Assembly: GCA_016715105.1 (NCBI GenBank)
Contig: JADKBO010000002.1
Location: forward strand, 186,001-250,000
Source: Saprospiraceae bacterium
Lineage (GTDB): Bacteria > Bacteroidota > Bacteroidia > Chitinophagales > Saprospiraceae
Length of the DNA: 64,000 nt
Direction of reading: 5' to 3'
The notes beneath the pieces are model-generated. The model saw nothing but the letters and a program-made list of their open reading frames with translations. It did not search any database and was not told the DNA's origin. This document shows positions 22,170 through 32,035 of the stretch, piece by piece (the first letter of the stretch is position 1; each line of letters opens with the position of its first letter). Both the position numbers and the translations under genes were made by a program.

Positions 22170-22713
22170 GTTCAATGCTATTTTTCAAAGCCTCAAGCAC
22201 AGCCTGTCCTTCTGGCCACAATCCCAGTTTACAGTCAGAATTGATATGTCCCAATGCTCCAAAATTATAAAATTCGCTGCCCCAGGACTCTGCCACTAAT
22301 TGACTTCTTTCCATCGTCATATAAGGATCATTTTCACTTGCAACCACTACAGTAGGAATAGAAAACTTCACCATTGGAATGGGAGAAAAGTTCCAAATGT
22401 AATCAGGCGTGTGCACTGCGGAATCGACATCTGCGGGAGCTACCAACATGGCCCCAACCACATTTCTAATATCATTTTGAGCAAGCCAATGCGCACACAA
22501 TACGCACCCAAGACTGTGTCCGACCAAGAGGTACCTTTCATCAGAATTTGTTTCAGCTATTGTTTTATTCATTTGGTCCAGCCACTCGCTCAATTGAGGA
22601 TAATCCCATTCTGCTTGTTCTACTTTGATGGTTTCTGGAAAATGGCTCTGCCAAAAATTTTGCCAATGGTCTGGACCAGAATTATTGAGGCCCGCGACAA
22701 TAATCAGTTTCAT
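22147..22713 (-). CDS. RBBP9/YdeN-like alpha/beta hydrolase
   Basis: A 188-residue small serine hydrolase. It has MKLIIVAGLNNSGPDHWQ at the N-terminus (typical of this family), the nucleophile elbow LVGHSLGC (S67), an acid in VVASENDPYM (D about 128) and a histidine in GALGHINSD. Family members are putative serine hydrolases of uncertain substrate. No signal peptide, so cytoplasmic. It follows the 22719-23312 gene by 5 bases and is likely co-transcribed with it. The end overlaps the DUF6090 gene tail to tail. Confidence 0.88.
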   Translation of the reverse strand: MKLIIVAGLNNSGPDHWQNFWQSHFPETIKVEQAEWDYPQLSEWLDQMNKTIAETNSDERYLLVGHSLGCVLCAHWLAQNDIRNVVGAMLVAPADVDSAVHTPDYIWNFSPIPMVKFSIPTVVVASENDPYMTMERSQLVAESWGSEFYNFGALGHINSDCKLGLWPEGQAVLEALKNSIELNASNNP

Positions 22714-22718
22714 AAAAT

Positions 22719-23312
22719 TTATTGATAAGATTTGAGTTGTTTGTTGAGTCGTTTTACACTTTCTGTTGCCATACTACCCATAAGTGCACGGATTTTAGAA
22801 AATAAGGAATGTTTGAGCTTGTATGGAAAATTTCCTGGCGGAGGTGCACCATCGGATGTAAGAATTCTGAAATCATAATCATAGTTTTCTTGTGCAATGA
22901 TGTAAAATTGCTGGTCGGCACTGAGTTTGATATTAGGGTCGACCAAACCATCCTCTCCTAGAAAATATGTACCAGTTTTATCAGATTTAAATGCCCTCCA
23001 CAAGCTATCAGGAATAAAATATACTGGTGTAACTTCATAATATAACCCGAAACTCTCCATGGCGTTGCTGATATAAACCTTGCGGTCAAAAAGGAATTTT
23101 TCCAACGCTATTTTGGCGTCATTTCGTTGATCCTGAGTAAGTTTGGAATTGTTGATCAAAGACTCATAATGGGTAATTTTGGGTTGATTCATGTATAATC
23201 GTACCAAACCAACTTTATCTCTGAGGGTGTAATATTCTGCTTGTCCACTCAGGACATTCATCGTCAAAAGGAGCAGACAAAACGAAAAGCAAAATTTTAA
23301 AGTCATCTTCAA
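22719..23312 (-). CDS. Secreted protein of unknown function
   Basis: A 197-residue protein with a clear signal peptide (MKMTLKFCFSFCLLLLTMNV, then LSGQ). The mature part has no membrane helix. It carries the segments YYEVTPVYFIPDSLWRAFK and FYIIAQENYDYDFRILTSDG, which I do not recognise. It may start at M1 or M3. Five bases separate its stop from the start of the RBBP9-like hydrolase, so they are probably one transcript. Likely periplasmic or outer-membrane associated; the function is unknown. Confidence 0.72.
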   Translation of the reverse strand: MKMTLKFCFSFCLLLLTMNVLSGQAEYYTLRDKVGLVRLYMNQPKITHYESLINNSKLTQDQRNDAKIALEKFLFDRKVYISNAMESFGLYYEVTPVYFIPDSLWRAFKSDKTGTYFLGEDGLVDPNIKLSADQQFYIIAQENYDYDFRILTSDGAPPPGNFPYKLKHSLFSKIRALMGSMATESVKRLNKQLKSYQ

Positions 23313-23465
23313 AGCAACGATTTTTTAAAAGTGATCATTTTTAATGACCTCACAAAGTAAGAAGTTCATGCTTAATCTTGAGTTTTTTAATTTACAAATA
23401 TGGTCGTGCTTTTACCAAAAAGACACAAAATCTTAGTTTCAATTCCATAGCTTGTTTAGAATGAT

Positions 23466-23473
23466 TACTTTTG
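23466..23473 (+). promoter_or_regulatory. Candidate -7 element for fcl
   Basis: TACTTTTG matches TAnnTTTG and lies 49 bases before the fcl ATG. TTC instead of TTG is found 20 bases upstream (23443-23445), so the match is partial. Confidence 0.4.
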
Positions 23474-23522
23474 TCCCCGAGTTTGGAAAACACTTATTTC
23501 CAATTATTGGATAAAACATCTC

Positions 23523-24455
23523 ATGGAAAAAAACGCAAAAATATACATCGCAGGACACAGAGGCATGGTAGGGTCTGCCATATTGAGAAAACTTCAAAAA
23601 GAGGGATTTACCAACTTCGTTTTGAGAACTTCCAGTGAATTGGATCTGCGCAATCAGGCAGCTGTTGACCAATTTTTTGCCGCTGAAAAGCCACAATACG
23701 TGTTTCTTGCTGCTGCAAAAGTAGGAGGCATCCAGGCAAACAATATTTATCGCGGTGAGTTTTTGTATGACAATTTGATGATTCAAAACAATGTCATTCA
23801 CGCCGCCTATGTCAATGAAGTGACCAAACTGCTTTTCTTGGGATCTTCATGCATCTACCCTAAATTGGCAGAACAGCCGTTGAAAGAAGAATCTTTACTT
23901 ACAGGACTCCTGGAACCAACCAACGAGCCATATGCCATTGCCAAAATTGCTGGCATCAAAATGTGTGATGCGTATAGAATGCAATATGGTTGTAATTTCA
24001 TCAGTGCCATGCCAACCAACTTGTATGGACCAAACGACAATTATGATCTACAAAACTCACACGTACTCCCAGCCTTGATCCGTAAGTTTCATGAGGCAAA
24101 ACAAAAGGATGAAGCAGAGGTAGTCATGTGGGGAAGTGGAAGTCCTAAAAGGGAATTTATGCACGTTGATGACCTGGCTGAAGCTTGTTTCTTTCTGATG
24201 CAAAACTTTGATCAAGCAGGTTTTGTAAACGTTGGAACTGGCACAGATATCACCATTCAACAGCTTGCTGAAATGGTAAAGGCCATTGTAGGTTTTAAAG
24301 GCACTATTGTCAATGACCTTCAAAAGCCAGATGGAACTCCACGCAAGTTGATGGATGTATCCAAACTACATGCCACTGGTTGGTCCGCTAAAATTGACCT
24401 TGAAGCTGGAATTAAAAGCGTATATGCTGACTTGGGCGGCGAAAGTTGGTATTAA
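23523..24455 (+). CDS. fcl: GDP-L-fucose synthase
   Basis: A 310-residue SDR-type epimerase/reductase that turns GDP-4-keto-6-deoxy-mannose into GDP-L-fucose using NADPH. The N-terminus has AGHRGMVGSAI (GxxGxxG at 11-17). Further marks are VFLAAAKVGGI, LLFLGSSCIYP (catalytic Ser and Cys), and the pair Y137..K141 in EPYAIAKIAG, matching Y136/K140 of the E. coli enzyme. Full length. The GMD dehydratase that supplies its substrate is not in the window. It is followed after 109 bases by the acyl carrier protein cassette in the same direction, suggesting surface-polysaccharide synthesis. Confidence 0.95.
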   Translation: MEKNAKIYIAGHRGMVGSAILRKLQKEGFTNFVLRTSSELDLRNQAAVDQFFAAEKPQYVFLAAAKVGGIQANNIYRGEFLYDNLMIQNNVIHAAYVNEVTKLLFLGSSCIYPKLAEQPLKEESLLTGLLEPTNEPYAIAKIAGIKMCDAYRMQYGCNFISAMPTNLYGPNDNYDLQNSHVLPALIRKFHEAKQKDEAEVVMWGSGSPKREFMHVDDLAEACFFLMQNFDQAGFVNVGTGTDITIQQLAEMVKAIVGFKGTIVNDLQKPDGTPRKLMDVSKLHATGWSAKIDLEAGIKSVYADLGGESWY

Positions 24456-24564
24456 AACTCTTTAAAAGACTTGGATTTGCAAAATAAATCTTTAATTGCT
24501 TTCACACCTGAAAAATTTTATAGACATTGGGTGGCTATTTTTAAGTGATATACCAAATTTCAAT

Positions 24565-24789
24565 ATGCATACAAAGCTTTTAGAAATTATAAATATTGTA
24601 CTTACAAACAATGATTTACCAATTATTGAAGAATTAAATCCAGACCAGACTTTACAAAATGATCTTGGAATGGATTCGATCAACTTGGCGGAATTATCCG
24701 TGAGGTTGGAAGATGCTTATGAAGTGGATGTTTTTGAAGAAGGCATGGTCTTTTCTGTGGGCGAATTGATGCATAAACTGATCAAATAA
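24565..24789 (+). CDS. Acyl carrier protein (specialised)
   Basis: A 74-residue protein with the phosphopantetheine attachment motif LGMDSINLAEL (S38). It is one helical bundle of ordinary ACP length. An earlier in-frame ATG at 24496 would add 23 residues with no ACP homology, so I start at MHTKLLEIINIVL. Its asparagine after the Ser (DSIN in place of DSLD) and its context mark it as a pathway-specific ACP, not the housekeeping AcpP of fatty-acid synthesis. Nine bases later comes an AMP-forming ligase, then an SDR; together they probably load and modify a small acyl group. Confidence 0.88.
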   Translation: MHTKLLEIINIVLTNNDLPIIEELNPDQTLQNDLGMDSINLAELSVRLEDAYEVDVFEEGMVFSVGELMHKLIK

Positions 24790-24797
24790 CCAAAAGA

Positions 24798-25979
24798 ATG
24801 CAAATTTTCTACACCAGTATTGACGCAGAAATAAACTACGAGGAACTACTGGATAGAGTCAATCAGCGTAAGTTCTTTTACCGATCTTATCTTGCACACG
24901 ACTATCTCGATTTTATCACCAATTTGATTTGCGGGCTAATTCAGCATCAGGATATTGTATTGATTGACTACACAGGAATCAGTCATTTTCAAAATTCAGA
25001 ACCCATTGACTTTGGCGTTTCTATAGCAACGGTCAATGATTTGATCTCGCAAATAGTCCATTCACGATCTGCTGTTGGCATCTATTCTTCGGGAAGTGAA
25101 GGGCCACCCAAGTTGGTTTTTCAAACCATTGAAAGATTGATGTTGTCTGTAAAAATAGAGGCCAAATACCAAACAAGCTCTTGGGGCTTTACATACAACC
25201 CTACACATAGTGCTGGTATTCAGATGTTTCTACAAGTCATTGCCAATAAATCATGTTTGGTAGACTTGCACAAAATAACTCGTCAAACCATTATTAAACT
25301 TATTCAATCAAAAAACCTGACCTACCTCTCTGCAACACCTACTTTTTACAGAATGCTTGCTCCTTATAATTTTGAAGCTCCTAGTGTAAAAAGTGTGACG
25401 CTCAATGGAGAGAAATCTACCTTGCCTCTTATTTTGAATGTAAAAAAGGTATTTCCAAATGCTCGAATCAGAAACATTTACGGCTCTACCGAGGTCGGAC
25501 CATTGATGTCGTCAGAAACTGATGTTTTTAAAATTCCGGAAAGACTTGCAGGGAAGATAAAAATAGAAGACGGTGAGCTGATTTTTCATGAAAGCATTGT
25601 CAGTAAGTCTGTAGCAACTCAAAAATGGTACCCGAGCGGAGATCTTGTGGAAATAGTTTGCGATGATCCTTTACAAATAAAATTTGTTTCCCGTAAATCC
25701 AGAATTCTCAACGTTGCTGGCCATAATGTGAATCCACAAAATGTAGAAGAAGTCATACTGGAGCTACCGGGAATCGTTGATGCGCGGGTAACTGGCAAAG
25801 AAAATGCTTTGATCGGCAACCTGCTCGTTGCTGAAGTACAAGTAATACCCGACTTCAATATTTCAGAAAAAACACTCATGAATCAACTAAAAACTTTATT
25901 ACCTGCTTATAAGGTACCCAGAATCATTACTTTTGTGAATTCGACCCAAATCGGTCGAACTGGCAAGAAATTGATATAA
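24798..25979 (+). CDS. AMP-forming acyl ligase (ANL superfamily), short form
   Basis: A 393-residue adenylate-forming enzyme. It has the P-loop-like motif YSSGSEGPPKLV (about 96-107), the NIYGSTEVGP motif (about 229-238), an YPSGDLVEI motif and a C-terminal GRTGKKLI containing the catalytic-lysine region. The N-terminal subdomain is abbreviated compared with the usual 500-residue ligases (residues before the P-loop number only about 95). It probably activates a short carboxylic acid and transfers it to the preceding ACP. Operon with the ACP (9-base gap) and the SDR (14-base gap). The substrate is not evident. Confidence 0.82.
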   Translation: MQIFYTSIDAEINYEELLDRVNQRKFFYRSYLAHDYLDFITNLICGLIQHQDIVLIDYTGISHFQNSEPIDFGVSIATVNDLISQIVHSRSAVGIYSSGSEGPPKLVFQTIERLMLSVKIEAKYQTSSWGFTYNPTHSAGIQMFLQVIANKSCLVDLHKITRQTIIKLIQSKNLTYLSATPTFYRMLAPYNFEAPSVKSVTLNGEKSTLPLILNVKKVFPNARIRNIYGSTEVGPLMSSETDVFKIPERLAGKIKIEDGELIFHESIVSKSVATQKWYPSGDLVEIVCDDPLQIKFVSRKSRILNVAGHNVNPQNVEEVILELPGIVDARVTGKENALIGNLLVAEVQVIPDFNISEKTLMNQLKTLLPAYKVPRIITFVNSTQIGRTGKKLI

Positions 25980-25993
25980 ATATCACAAACAAA

Positions 25994-26725
25994 ATGACAA
26001 ACAAAAACATCATTGTTACGGGCACATCTCGAGGTTTAGGCCTGGAAATCTGTCGGTTTCTATTGGGAGAAGGCGTTTGTGTTTTTGGTATTTCTAGGAC
26101 CAAATCAGTAGATACTCTATCACTTTTGGAACAATACCCACAGCAATATGTCCATTTTGATTACGATCTATCTGACATAACAGGTCTAAAAAAAGGCATT
26201 TTTGCTTATCTGAGTGAACATCAAATTCCTGTTCATGGCTTGGTCAATAATGCGGCAATTTCTATGGAGTCTCTGATTACCGATGTCTCCTCTGCGGAAT
26301 TGGTCAACCTCATAAATGTCAATCAGATAGCTCCAATGACATTGACTCAATTGGCCATCAAAAACATGCTCTTGTATGGGACCAAGGGTAGCATCGTTCA
26401 TATTACTTCTATTACAGCCCACAAGGGATATGCGGGTTTGGCGTTATATGGATCTACAAAAGGAGCTCTTGAGGCTTTTTCTAAGGGTTGCGCCCGTGAA
26501 TGGGGACGCAAAGGAATCCGCTCTAATTGTGTGGCAGCAGGATTTATGGAAACAGAGATGACACAATCAATGACGGAAGAAGACAAACAAAAAGTTTATA
26601 ATAGAAGTGCTTTGAAAGAAGCAGTATCGACAGAATCTGTCGCGGCCACAGTATCATTTTTGCTCAATGAAAAGTCAAAAAGTATCACTGGGCAGACCAT
26701 CATCATTGATGCTGGAATTATTTAG
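25994..26725 (+). CDS. SDR-family reductase, FabG-like
   Basis: A 243-residue short-chain dehydrogenase/reductase. It has the NAD(P) motif TGTSRGLG (9-16), NNAA (85-88) and the catalytic triad S139, Y152, K156 (ITSI..YGSTK). The end, GQTIIIDAGI, is the usual FabG-like C-terminus. Following an ACP and an acyl ligase, it most likely reduces or oxidises an ACP-bound acyl group (3-oxoacyl-ACP reductase type) for a decorated surface sugar. A stand-alone oxidoreductase role is also possible. Confidence 0.88.
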   Translation: MTNKNIIVTGTSRGLGLEICRFLLGEGVCVFGISRTKSVDTLSLLEQYPQQYVHFDYDLSDITGLKKGIFAYLSEHQIPVHGLVNNAAISMESLITDVSSAELVNLINVNQIAPMTLTQLAIKNMLLYGTKGSIVHITSITAHKGYAGLALYGSTKGALEAFSKGCAREWGRKGIRSNCVAAGFMETEMTQSMTEEDKQKVYNRSALKEAVSTESVAATVSFLLNEKSKSITGQTIIIDAGII

Positions 26726-26749
26726 AAAAAAGAAAGGGAAAAGAAAAGT

Positions 26750-29700
26750 ATGTTTTTAAATTCAGCAATTTATGATTATCTCGACAAGTCTGTAAACTTG
26801 AAGATGAACAAGGAAGGACTCAATCTTTTGCGAGACGGAGCTGTCACAAAAGTCAGCTTTGACCAGCAAAATAAAGTGTTCTCTATTGAAGCCAGAGATG
26901 GTCATTTATATAAGATTGTTGTCATTTATCACAATGCATTCCGCTTGCAAAGCGTAGAATGTACCTGTGGTGTGATGGCTTGTCAACACAGTGCTGCTGC
27001 CTTACACTATTTGGTGAGCAAATCAGATGTTGAAATCAACGCAGTAAGGGATTTTACAGAAGAGACTATTTTACAGGCTAAACAAGAAAGTAAGGACAAA
27101 GCTCAGGAAATAGAATCTTTTATATTTCAAAACGCGAGTCCCAATTCCTTTAGAAAAATTCCTGAAAAGGCTTTTGAAAATTGGAACACTTTTATGGACT
27201 ATGCTGCCCAGGATTTCAGGAGCGCCATGACTTATCCTCGTACCGTTGAGGCATATTTTCTTCCTGAGAATGTCATTGAAGCTACCATCGTCGAACCAAA
27301 CTGGTCCAGAAAAACAGATAGCCATGCTGTTGTAGTCAGCATCAAACCGCACGGTAAACATTCAGAAATAAAATGCAGTGAGTGTTTGTCTTCTACGCGC
27401 AAACTTTGCAATCACCAGACCTACTTACTTAAAAATTACTTCAGAAGTAGTTTTCTGACCGAACTATTTAATTCCAAATATTCGGCGATAGCAGGTGATC
27501 TTGCGGGAAAGAACAATATTGCACTTGCCAAATTTTCCAAAATTTACGAAGTTGAAGTTGGCAAGTCTGAATTTATAGAAAAAAAGAAAAATCTCAATTA
27601 TCTAGGCGATGCAGAAATCAACAGCCTCAGCATCTATTTGCGTAAAATCTATGACTCCAGAGATGAGCAAGAGAAAGAACGCATGACCATCAAAGGCCAA
27701 AAAGAAATAGAAAATTTTAAAAACGCACTTGTTTGGCTGAAAGACGAAGCCGTCATCGCGCCTATGTTGGTCGAGGGTAAAGCCGCCAAGTATGGTAAAA
27801 AGCTGATTTCGACGATTGAGCAGATAGATGTACCACAATTTTTGAGCAGAGATCAAGAACATTTTTATAAAGAGATCAAGGCAATTTTTGAGAAATACCC
27901 ATTGGAGAAAATGGTACAAATCAGGTCTTTGTTGGAGAAGATAAACAGTGAGCCAGAAATCTTCCAACAATTGATGCATTTCTATTTACCTGCTGCCATG
28001 GAACTCAAAAAGTCGTGGCTAAAGCCTATCACATTCAGACAAGAAACTGCAAGCGTCAAGTTTAAGGTTGAGGTTGATGATTTATTTATAAACATCTCCA
28101 AAATTTTGATGACTGGAAATACGGTGGCAGATCCAAAATCTGAAAATCTGGGCTTTTTTGTACTTGACCACGAAAGCGGTTATCTTTTTGCCGATGAATT
28201 CCAACATTTATTCTGGAAAAATACACAACTCGATCATTTAGTCATTGACAAGGAGGAGCGTTTGATGGCCTTACAAATCATCTCTTCTTTGATGAATCAT
28301 CATGAAGTCGATCTTCCCGCTGATTTCGAACTCAAAACAGAGATGTGTCATAACGGGGCCAGAGAGTTGTATATCACTGAAGCTGGACATTCCATGATCT
28401 TTCAACCTTTCTTGAGATATGCGGACACTTTAAAGTTTAATGTTTTATCGGGAAATCACCAAGTCTCTGGAGTGAAGTCCAACTCCACCATTTTTGAAAT
28501 GGATGAAGATGAAAGAAATACGTTCATTGATCTGTTGTGCGCGGCACATCCATTGTTGAAGGAAAGTTATCAAGAAACTGGTCTATTCGCCATGAATATT
28601 GCTGACTGCTTGAAAAATGCATGGTTCCTTAAGTTTTTTGAACAATGCCGTTTTCAAGATATTGCCATTTTTGGCCAAGACAATCTCAAAAACTTCAAAT
28701 TTAATACCAACACTGCCAATATCAATACCAGCATAAAATCTGGCATTGACTGGTTTGATGTCAGCGTTGATATCCAGTTTGGCGATTTGATTGTAAAACA
28801 CAAAGATTGGATTGAGAGTGTAAGAAACAACGATTATCCCAGAAGAATGGTACGAAAAACTCCAAAAGCTTGCCAAGGTCGTCGATGTACAAGGAGAGGA
28901 ATTGATCATCAATAAATTCAAATTTGGCATTGTAGATCAATTGTTTGAAGAATTGAGTGACGATCATTTGTACCAAGAAATGAAATATCGCGTCAGCAGA
29001 CTCAACGACATTCAAGAAGTTTCAGAATTTGAATTGCCTGCAATTGTGAATGCGGAGATGAGGGCTTATCAGGTTGAAGGTTACCATTGGTTGCGGACTT
29101 TGGATGAGATTTCTTTTGGTGGTTGCCTTGCAGATGACATGGGGCTTGGTAAAACCTTACAAGTGATCACTTTACTTGCCCACCAGAAAAACATGGAAAG
29201 GGGTTCGAGTTTGATCGTCGTGCCGAGAAGTTTGTTATTTAACTGGGCCGCAGAGATTGATAAGTTTTGTCCATCCTTGTCCTATATATTGTACCATGGG
29301 CCTTTCAGACTGGAGAGCCAAAAACGATTGATGGATTTTGACTTAGTGATTACCACATACGATACAGCCAGTATTGACATAGAATTTTTCAAAGAAAAAG
29401 CCTTCAATTACATCATATTGGATGAATCTCAGGCCATCAAAAATCCAAATTCAAAACGATACAAAGCGATGAGGTTGCTCAACTCCAGAAACAAACTGGT
29501 GATGACAGGAACACCGCTTGAAAACAACACTTTTGATCTTTACGCCCAATTTAGTTTCATCAATCCGGGCATGTTTGGAAATCAAAAGAGTTTCAAAGAT
29601 CGATTTAGTACACCCATAGATAAAGAAGGCGACGGCATTGCAGCAGATATGTTGCGCAAAATCATCAAACCATTTTTCCTCAGAAGAACGAAAGAGTTGG

Positions 29701-30440
29701 TTGCTAAGGATTTGCCTGCAAAAACAGAGAACATCATTTTCTGCGAGATGGACGCCACTCAAAGAGAAATGTACGAAGCTTTGAAAGCACAAATCAAAGA
29801 GGAAATAGATGGGACCATCAAAATCAATGGCATCGAGAAGTCACGATTTAAAATATTGGAGGGACTACTCAGGCTGAGACAAATGTGTAATGCCCCAGCT
29901 TTGCTCGACAATACTTTGCCTAAGCACCGACAAACTTCTGTAAAAATTGAGACTTTGATTGACATAGTGGAAAATGATCTCGGCACACACAACGCCTTGG
30001 TGTTTTCGCAGTTTACTTCTATGCTCGACCTCATCCGCAAAGAGCTCGACAAAAGGCAGATCAAATATGCTTACCTCGATGGCTCAACCCGCGATCGAAA
30101 GGGAGCAGTGGATCATTTCCAGGAAAGCAGCGACGTCAATTTGTTTTTGATCAGTCTCAAAGCTGGAAACACAGGGCTCAATTTGGTGAAGGCAGATTAT
30201 GTGTACATTGTTGATCCTTGGTGGAATCCGGCTGTGGAGGCTCAAGCAATTGACCGTACCCATCGCATCGGACAAGACAAACACATCTTTGCCTACCGCA
30301 TGATTTGTAAAAATACCATTGAAGAAAAAATCATGCAGTTGCAACAGAAAAAACAAAAGATCGCGCAAGACATCATTGTCAATGATGAGTCTGTGTTTAG
30401 GTCATTGGATAAGGAAGAATTGATGGATTTGTTTATATAA
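26750..30440 (+). pseudogene. SWIM-domain SNF2 helicase, interrupted by a +1 frameshift
   Basis: Two frames form one protein of about 1229 residues. The 5' frame (26750-28915) has a SWIM zinc finger (CTCGVMACQHSAAALH, about residues 70-85), a second Cys/His cluster (CSECLSSTRKLCNHQ, about 207-221) and a helical region. The 3' frame (28902-30440) has the SNF2 helicase: DDMGLGKTLQ (motif I), ILDESQAI (II), MTGTPLEN (III), VFSQF, SLKAGNTGLNL and RTHRIGQ (VI). After NNDY the 5' frame leaves homology. Removing one C from CCC at 28838-28840 restores Y-PEEWYEKLQKLAK and runs smoothly into INKFKFG. The whole span is 3691 bases, exactly one base over a multiple of three. It may be a real mutation or a consensus error. 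The SNF2 part alone lacks an obvious start and is probably not a separate gene. Confidence 0.88.
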
Positions 30441-30457
30441 TTTTTTAGCTTTGGGAA

Positions 30458-31309
30458 ATGATCACAAAACTCATTTCAGCATCACAGCAGACCTTTTTTC
30501 AGATTGAAAATGGCGCATGTTCTGCCTCGATTTTTCTTCAAGGGGCACACCTTGCCCATTGGCAACCGCATCATACTGCTGAACCTGTTATCTGGCTTAG
30601 TAAAGAAGCCATTTTCAAACAAGGGGTAGCCATAAGGGGTGGTATTCCCATTTGTTGGCCTTGGTTTGGTGACATGGAGGGCGAGGCGAGTCACGGCTTT
30701 GCCAGAAATTTAGACTGGGATTTGATCAAAAGTGAAAGTCAAGAAGACTTAGATGTGCTTCATTTTTTACTGCGAAGTTCGGCCGAAACCAAAAAAATCC
30801 GCCCTTGGGACTTTGATTTAATCATCATTTTTAAGTTGGGTAAAAGCCTGGAAGTTTCTTTGACAACCAAAAATCTTGGGAGCGAAAGCTTTGAAATCAC
30901 CCAAGCCATCCACACTTATTTCCAAGTAGGTGAGGTATCTAAAATTTCACTCACAGGACTAGACGGATGTTATTATAAAGATAAAACTAAAAACGGAGCT
31001 ATTGCGCAACATTTTGGTCCATTTAGATTTTCTCAAGAGCACAATAATATTTTCAGCAGCAACGGTCCCATCGAAATTTTTGACGAGGAATTAAATAGAA
31101 AAATCAGTATCGTTAAGTCCGAGGACAGTTTAGATACGGTGATCTGGAATCCTTACATAGAAAGAAGTAAAGCATTTAAAGACATGGCAGATGATGGGTA
31201 TAAAACCATGGTTTGTGTGGAAGCTGGCAATGTTGGAGAAAATGCCGTGGCGATAAAACCTGGACAAGAGGCCATGATATTCCAACACATTTCAGTGGAA
31301 AATACTTAA
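30458..31309 (+). CDS. D-hexose-6-phosphate mutarotase (aldose-1-epimerase-like, YeaD family)
   Basis: A 283-residue beta-sandwich epimerase. It has RGGIPICWPWFG (about 61-72), a HGFARNLDWDL motif with a likely catalytic His, and ITQAIHTYFQVG. These are typical of the YeaD-type family, which interconverts the anomers of hexose 6-phosphates. No signal peptide, so cytoplasmic. It follows the SNF2 gene by 17 bases, and its stop TAA is directly followed by the ATG of comF, so the three are likely one transcript. Confidence 0.87.
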   Translation: MITKLISASQQTFFQIENGACSASIFLQGAHLAHWQPHHTAEPVIWLSKEAIFKQGVAIRGGIPICWPWFGDMEGEASHGFARNLDWDLIKSESQEDLDVLHFLLRSSAETKKIRPWDFDLIIIFKLGKSLEVSLTTKNLGSESFEITQAIHTYFQVGEVSKISLTGLDGCYYKDKTKNGAIAQHFGPFRFSQEHNNIFSSNGPIEIFDEELNRKISIVKSEDSLDTVIWNPYIERSKAFKDMADDGYKTMVCVEAGNVGENAVAIKPGQEAMIFQHISVENT

Positions 31310-32014
31310 ATGATCAAAAAAATCCTACACCAAATCTCCAATACCATTTTTCCGAAAATGTGTATCGGTTGTATGGAGCGAAGCATTCCCAATGATCAGG
31401 GACATTTTTGTGTTTATTGTTTATCAGAAATTCCATTTACCGATCACTTTTCTTCACCCAATCAAAATCTGATGTGCGAAAGGCTTTATGGTCGACTGCC
31501 CGTCAATTTTGCAGTAGCCCTTTTATATTTTTCTGAAGGAAATATTGTGCAGAACATGATGCACCTTTTTAAATATAAGTCCGAAATCTACATTGGTCAA
31601 CAACTTGGTGATATCATAGGCAGCAGGATCATGGAAGGTACCATTACCTCAATTCCAGAAATAGTTTTGCCAGTACCAATGCACGCGCAGAAAAAGTTGG
31701 TCAAAGGCTTCAACCAAAGTGCCATCATCGGTCAACGCATTGCTGAAAAAATAGGAGCGAGCTTCAGTGATGATTTTTTGGTCAAAATAATTCCTACCTC
31801 TTCTCAAACCTCCAAAAATAAAATGGAAAGGATGGACAACTTAAGACATACTTTTTCCATCACACCAGAAGGCATTGAGGCCATTAAAGACAAACACATT
31901 TTGATTGTCGATGATACCGTCACCACCGGAGCAACGGTTGAAGCATGTGGAAAGCTCATCCTTAAGAATGGGGCAAAAGAAATATCTGTCGCTTGTGCGG
32001 CCTTAGCTTACTAA
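31310..32014 (+). CDS. comF: ComF family phosphoribosyltransferase-like protein
   Basis: A 234-residue protein. The N-terminal zinc-ribbon-like region has the cysteine pairs MCIGC (17-21) and CVYC (34-37). The C-terminal PRTase domain has the PRPP-binding motif HILIVDDTVTTGAT (about 197-210) and the ComF segment KGFNQSAIIGQRIA. ComF proteins take part in DNA uptake and transformation in some bacteria; their biochemical role is not settled. The ATG begins immediately after the stop codon of the mutarotase gene. It faces the SCP2 gene with a 21-base gap. Confidence 0.9.
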   Translation: MIKKILHQISNTIFPKMCIGCMERSIPNDQGHFCVYCLSEIPFTDHFSSPNQNLMCERLYGRLPVNFAVALLYFSEGNIVQNMMHLFKYKSEIYIGQQLGDIIGSRIMEGTITSIPEIVLPVPMHAQKKLVKGFNQSAIIGQRIAEKIGASFSDDFLVKIIPTSSQTSKNKMERMDNLRHTFSITPEGIEAIKDKHILIVDDTVTTGATVEACGKLILKNGAKEISVACAALAY

Positions 32015-32035
32015 TATTTACACCAAAAGCGCCTT

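Noticed and set aside
23439..24323. Antisense frames over fcl
   Set aside because: They mirror the well-supported fcl gene and carry no recognisable domain.
24496..24564. Longer start of the acyl carrier protein
   Set aside because: The 23 extra residues are hydrophobic and unlike any ACP; the ATG at 24565 gives a normal 74-residue ACP.
28830..28915. Programmed ribosomal frameshift in the helicase gene
   Set aside because: TAT CCC AGA is not a known slippery site, there is no stop at the shift point and no obvious stimulatory hairpin; mutation or read error is simpler.
28902..30440. SNF2 helicase domain as an independent gene
   Set aside because: It has no start context, its first residues continue the upstream protein, and one base removed at 28838-28840 joins the two smoothly.
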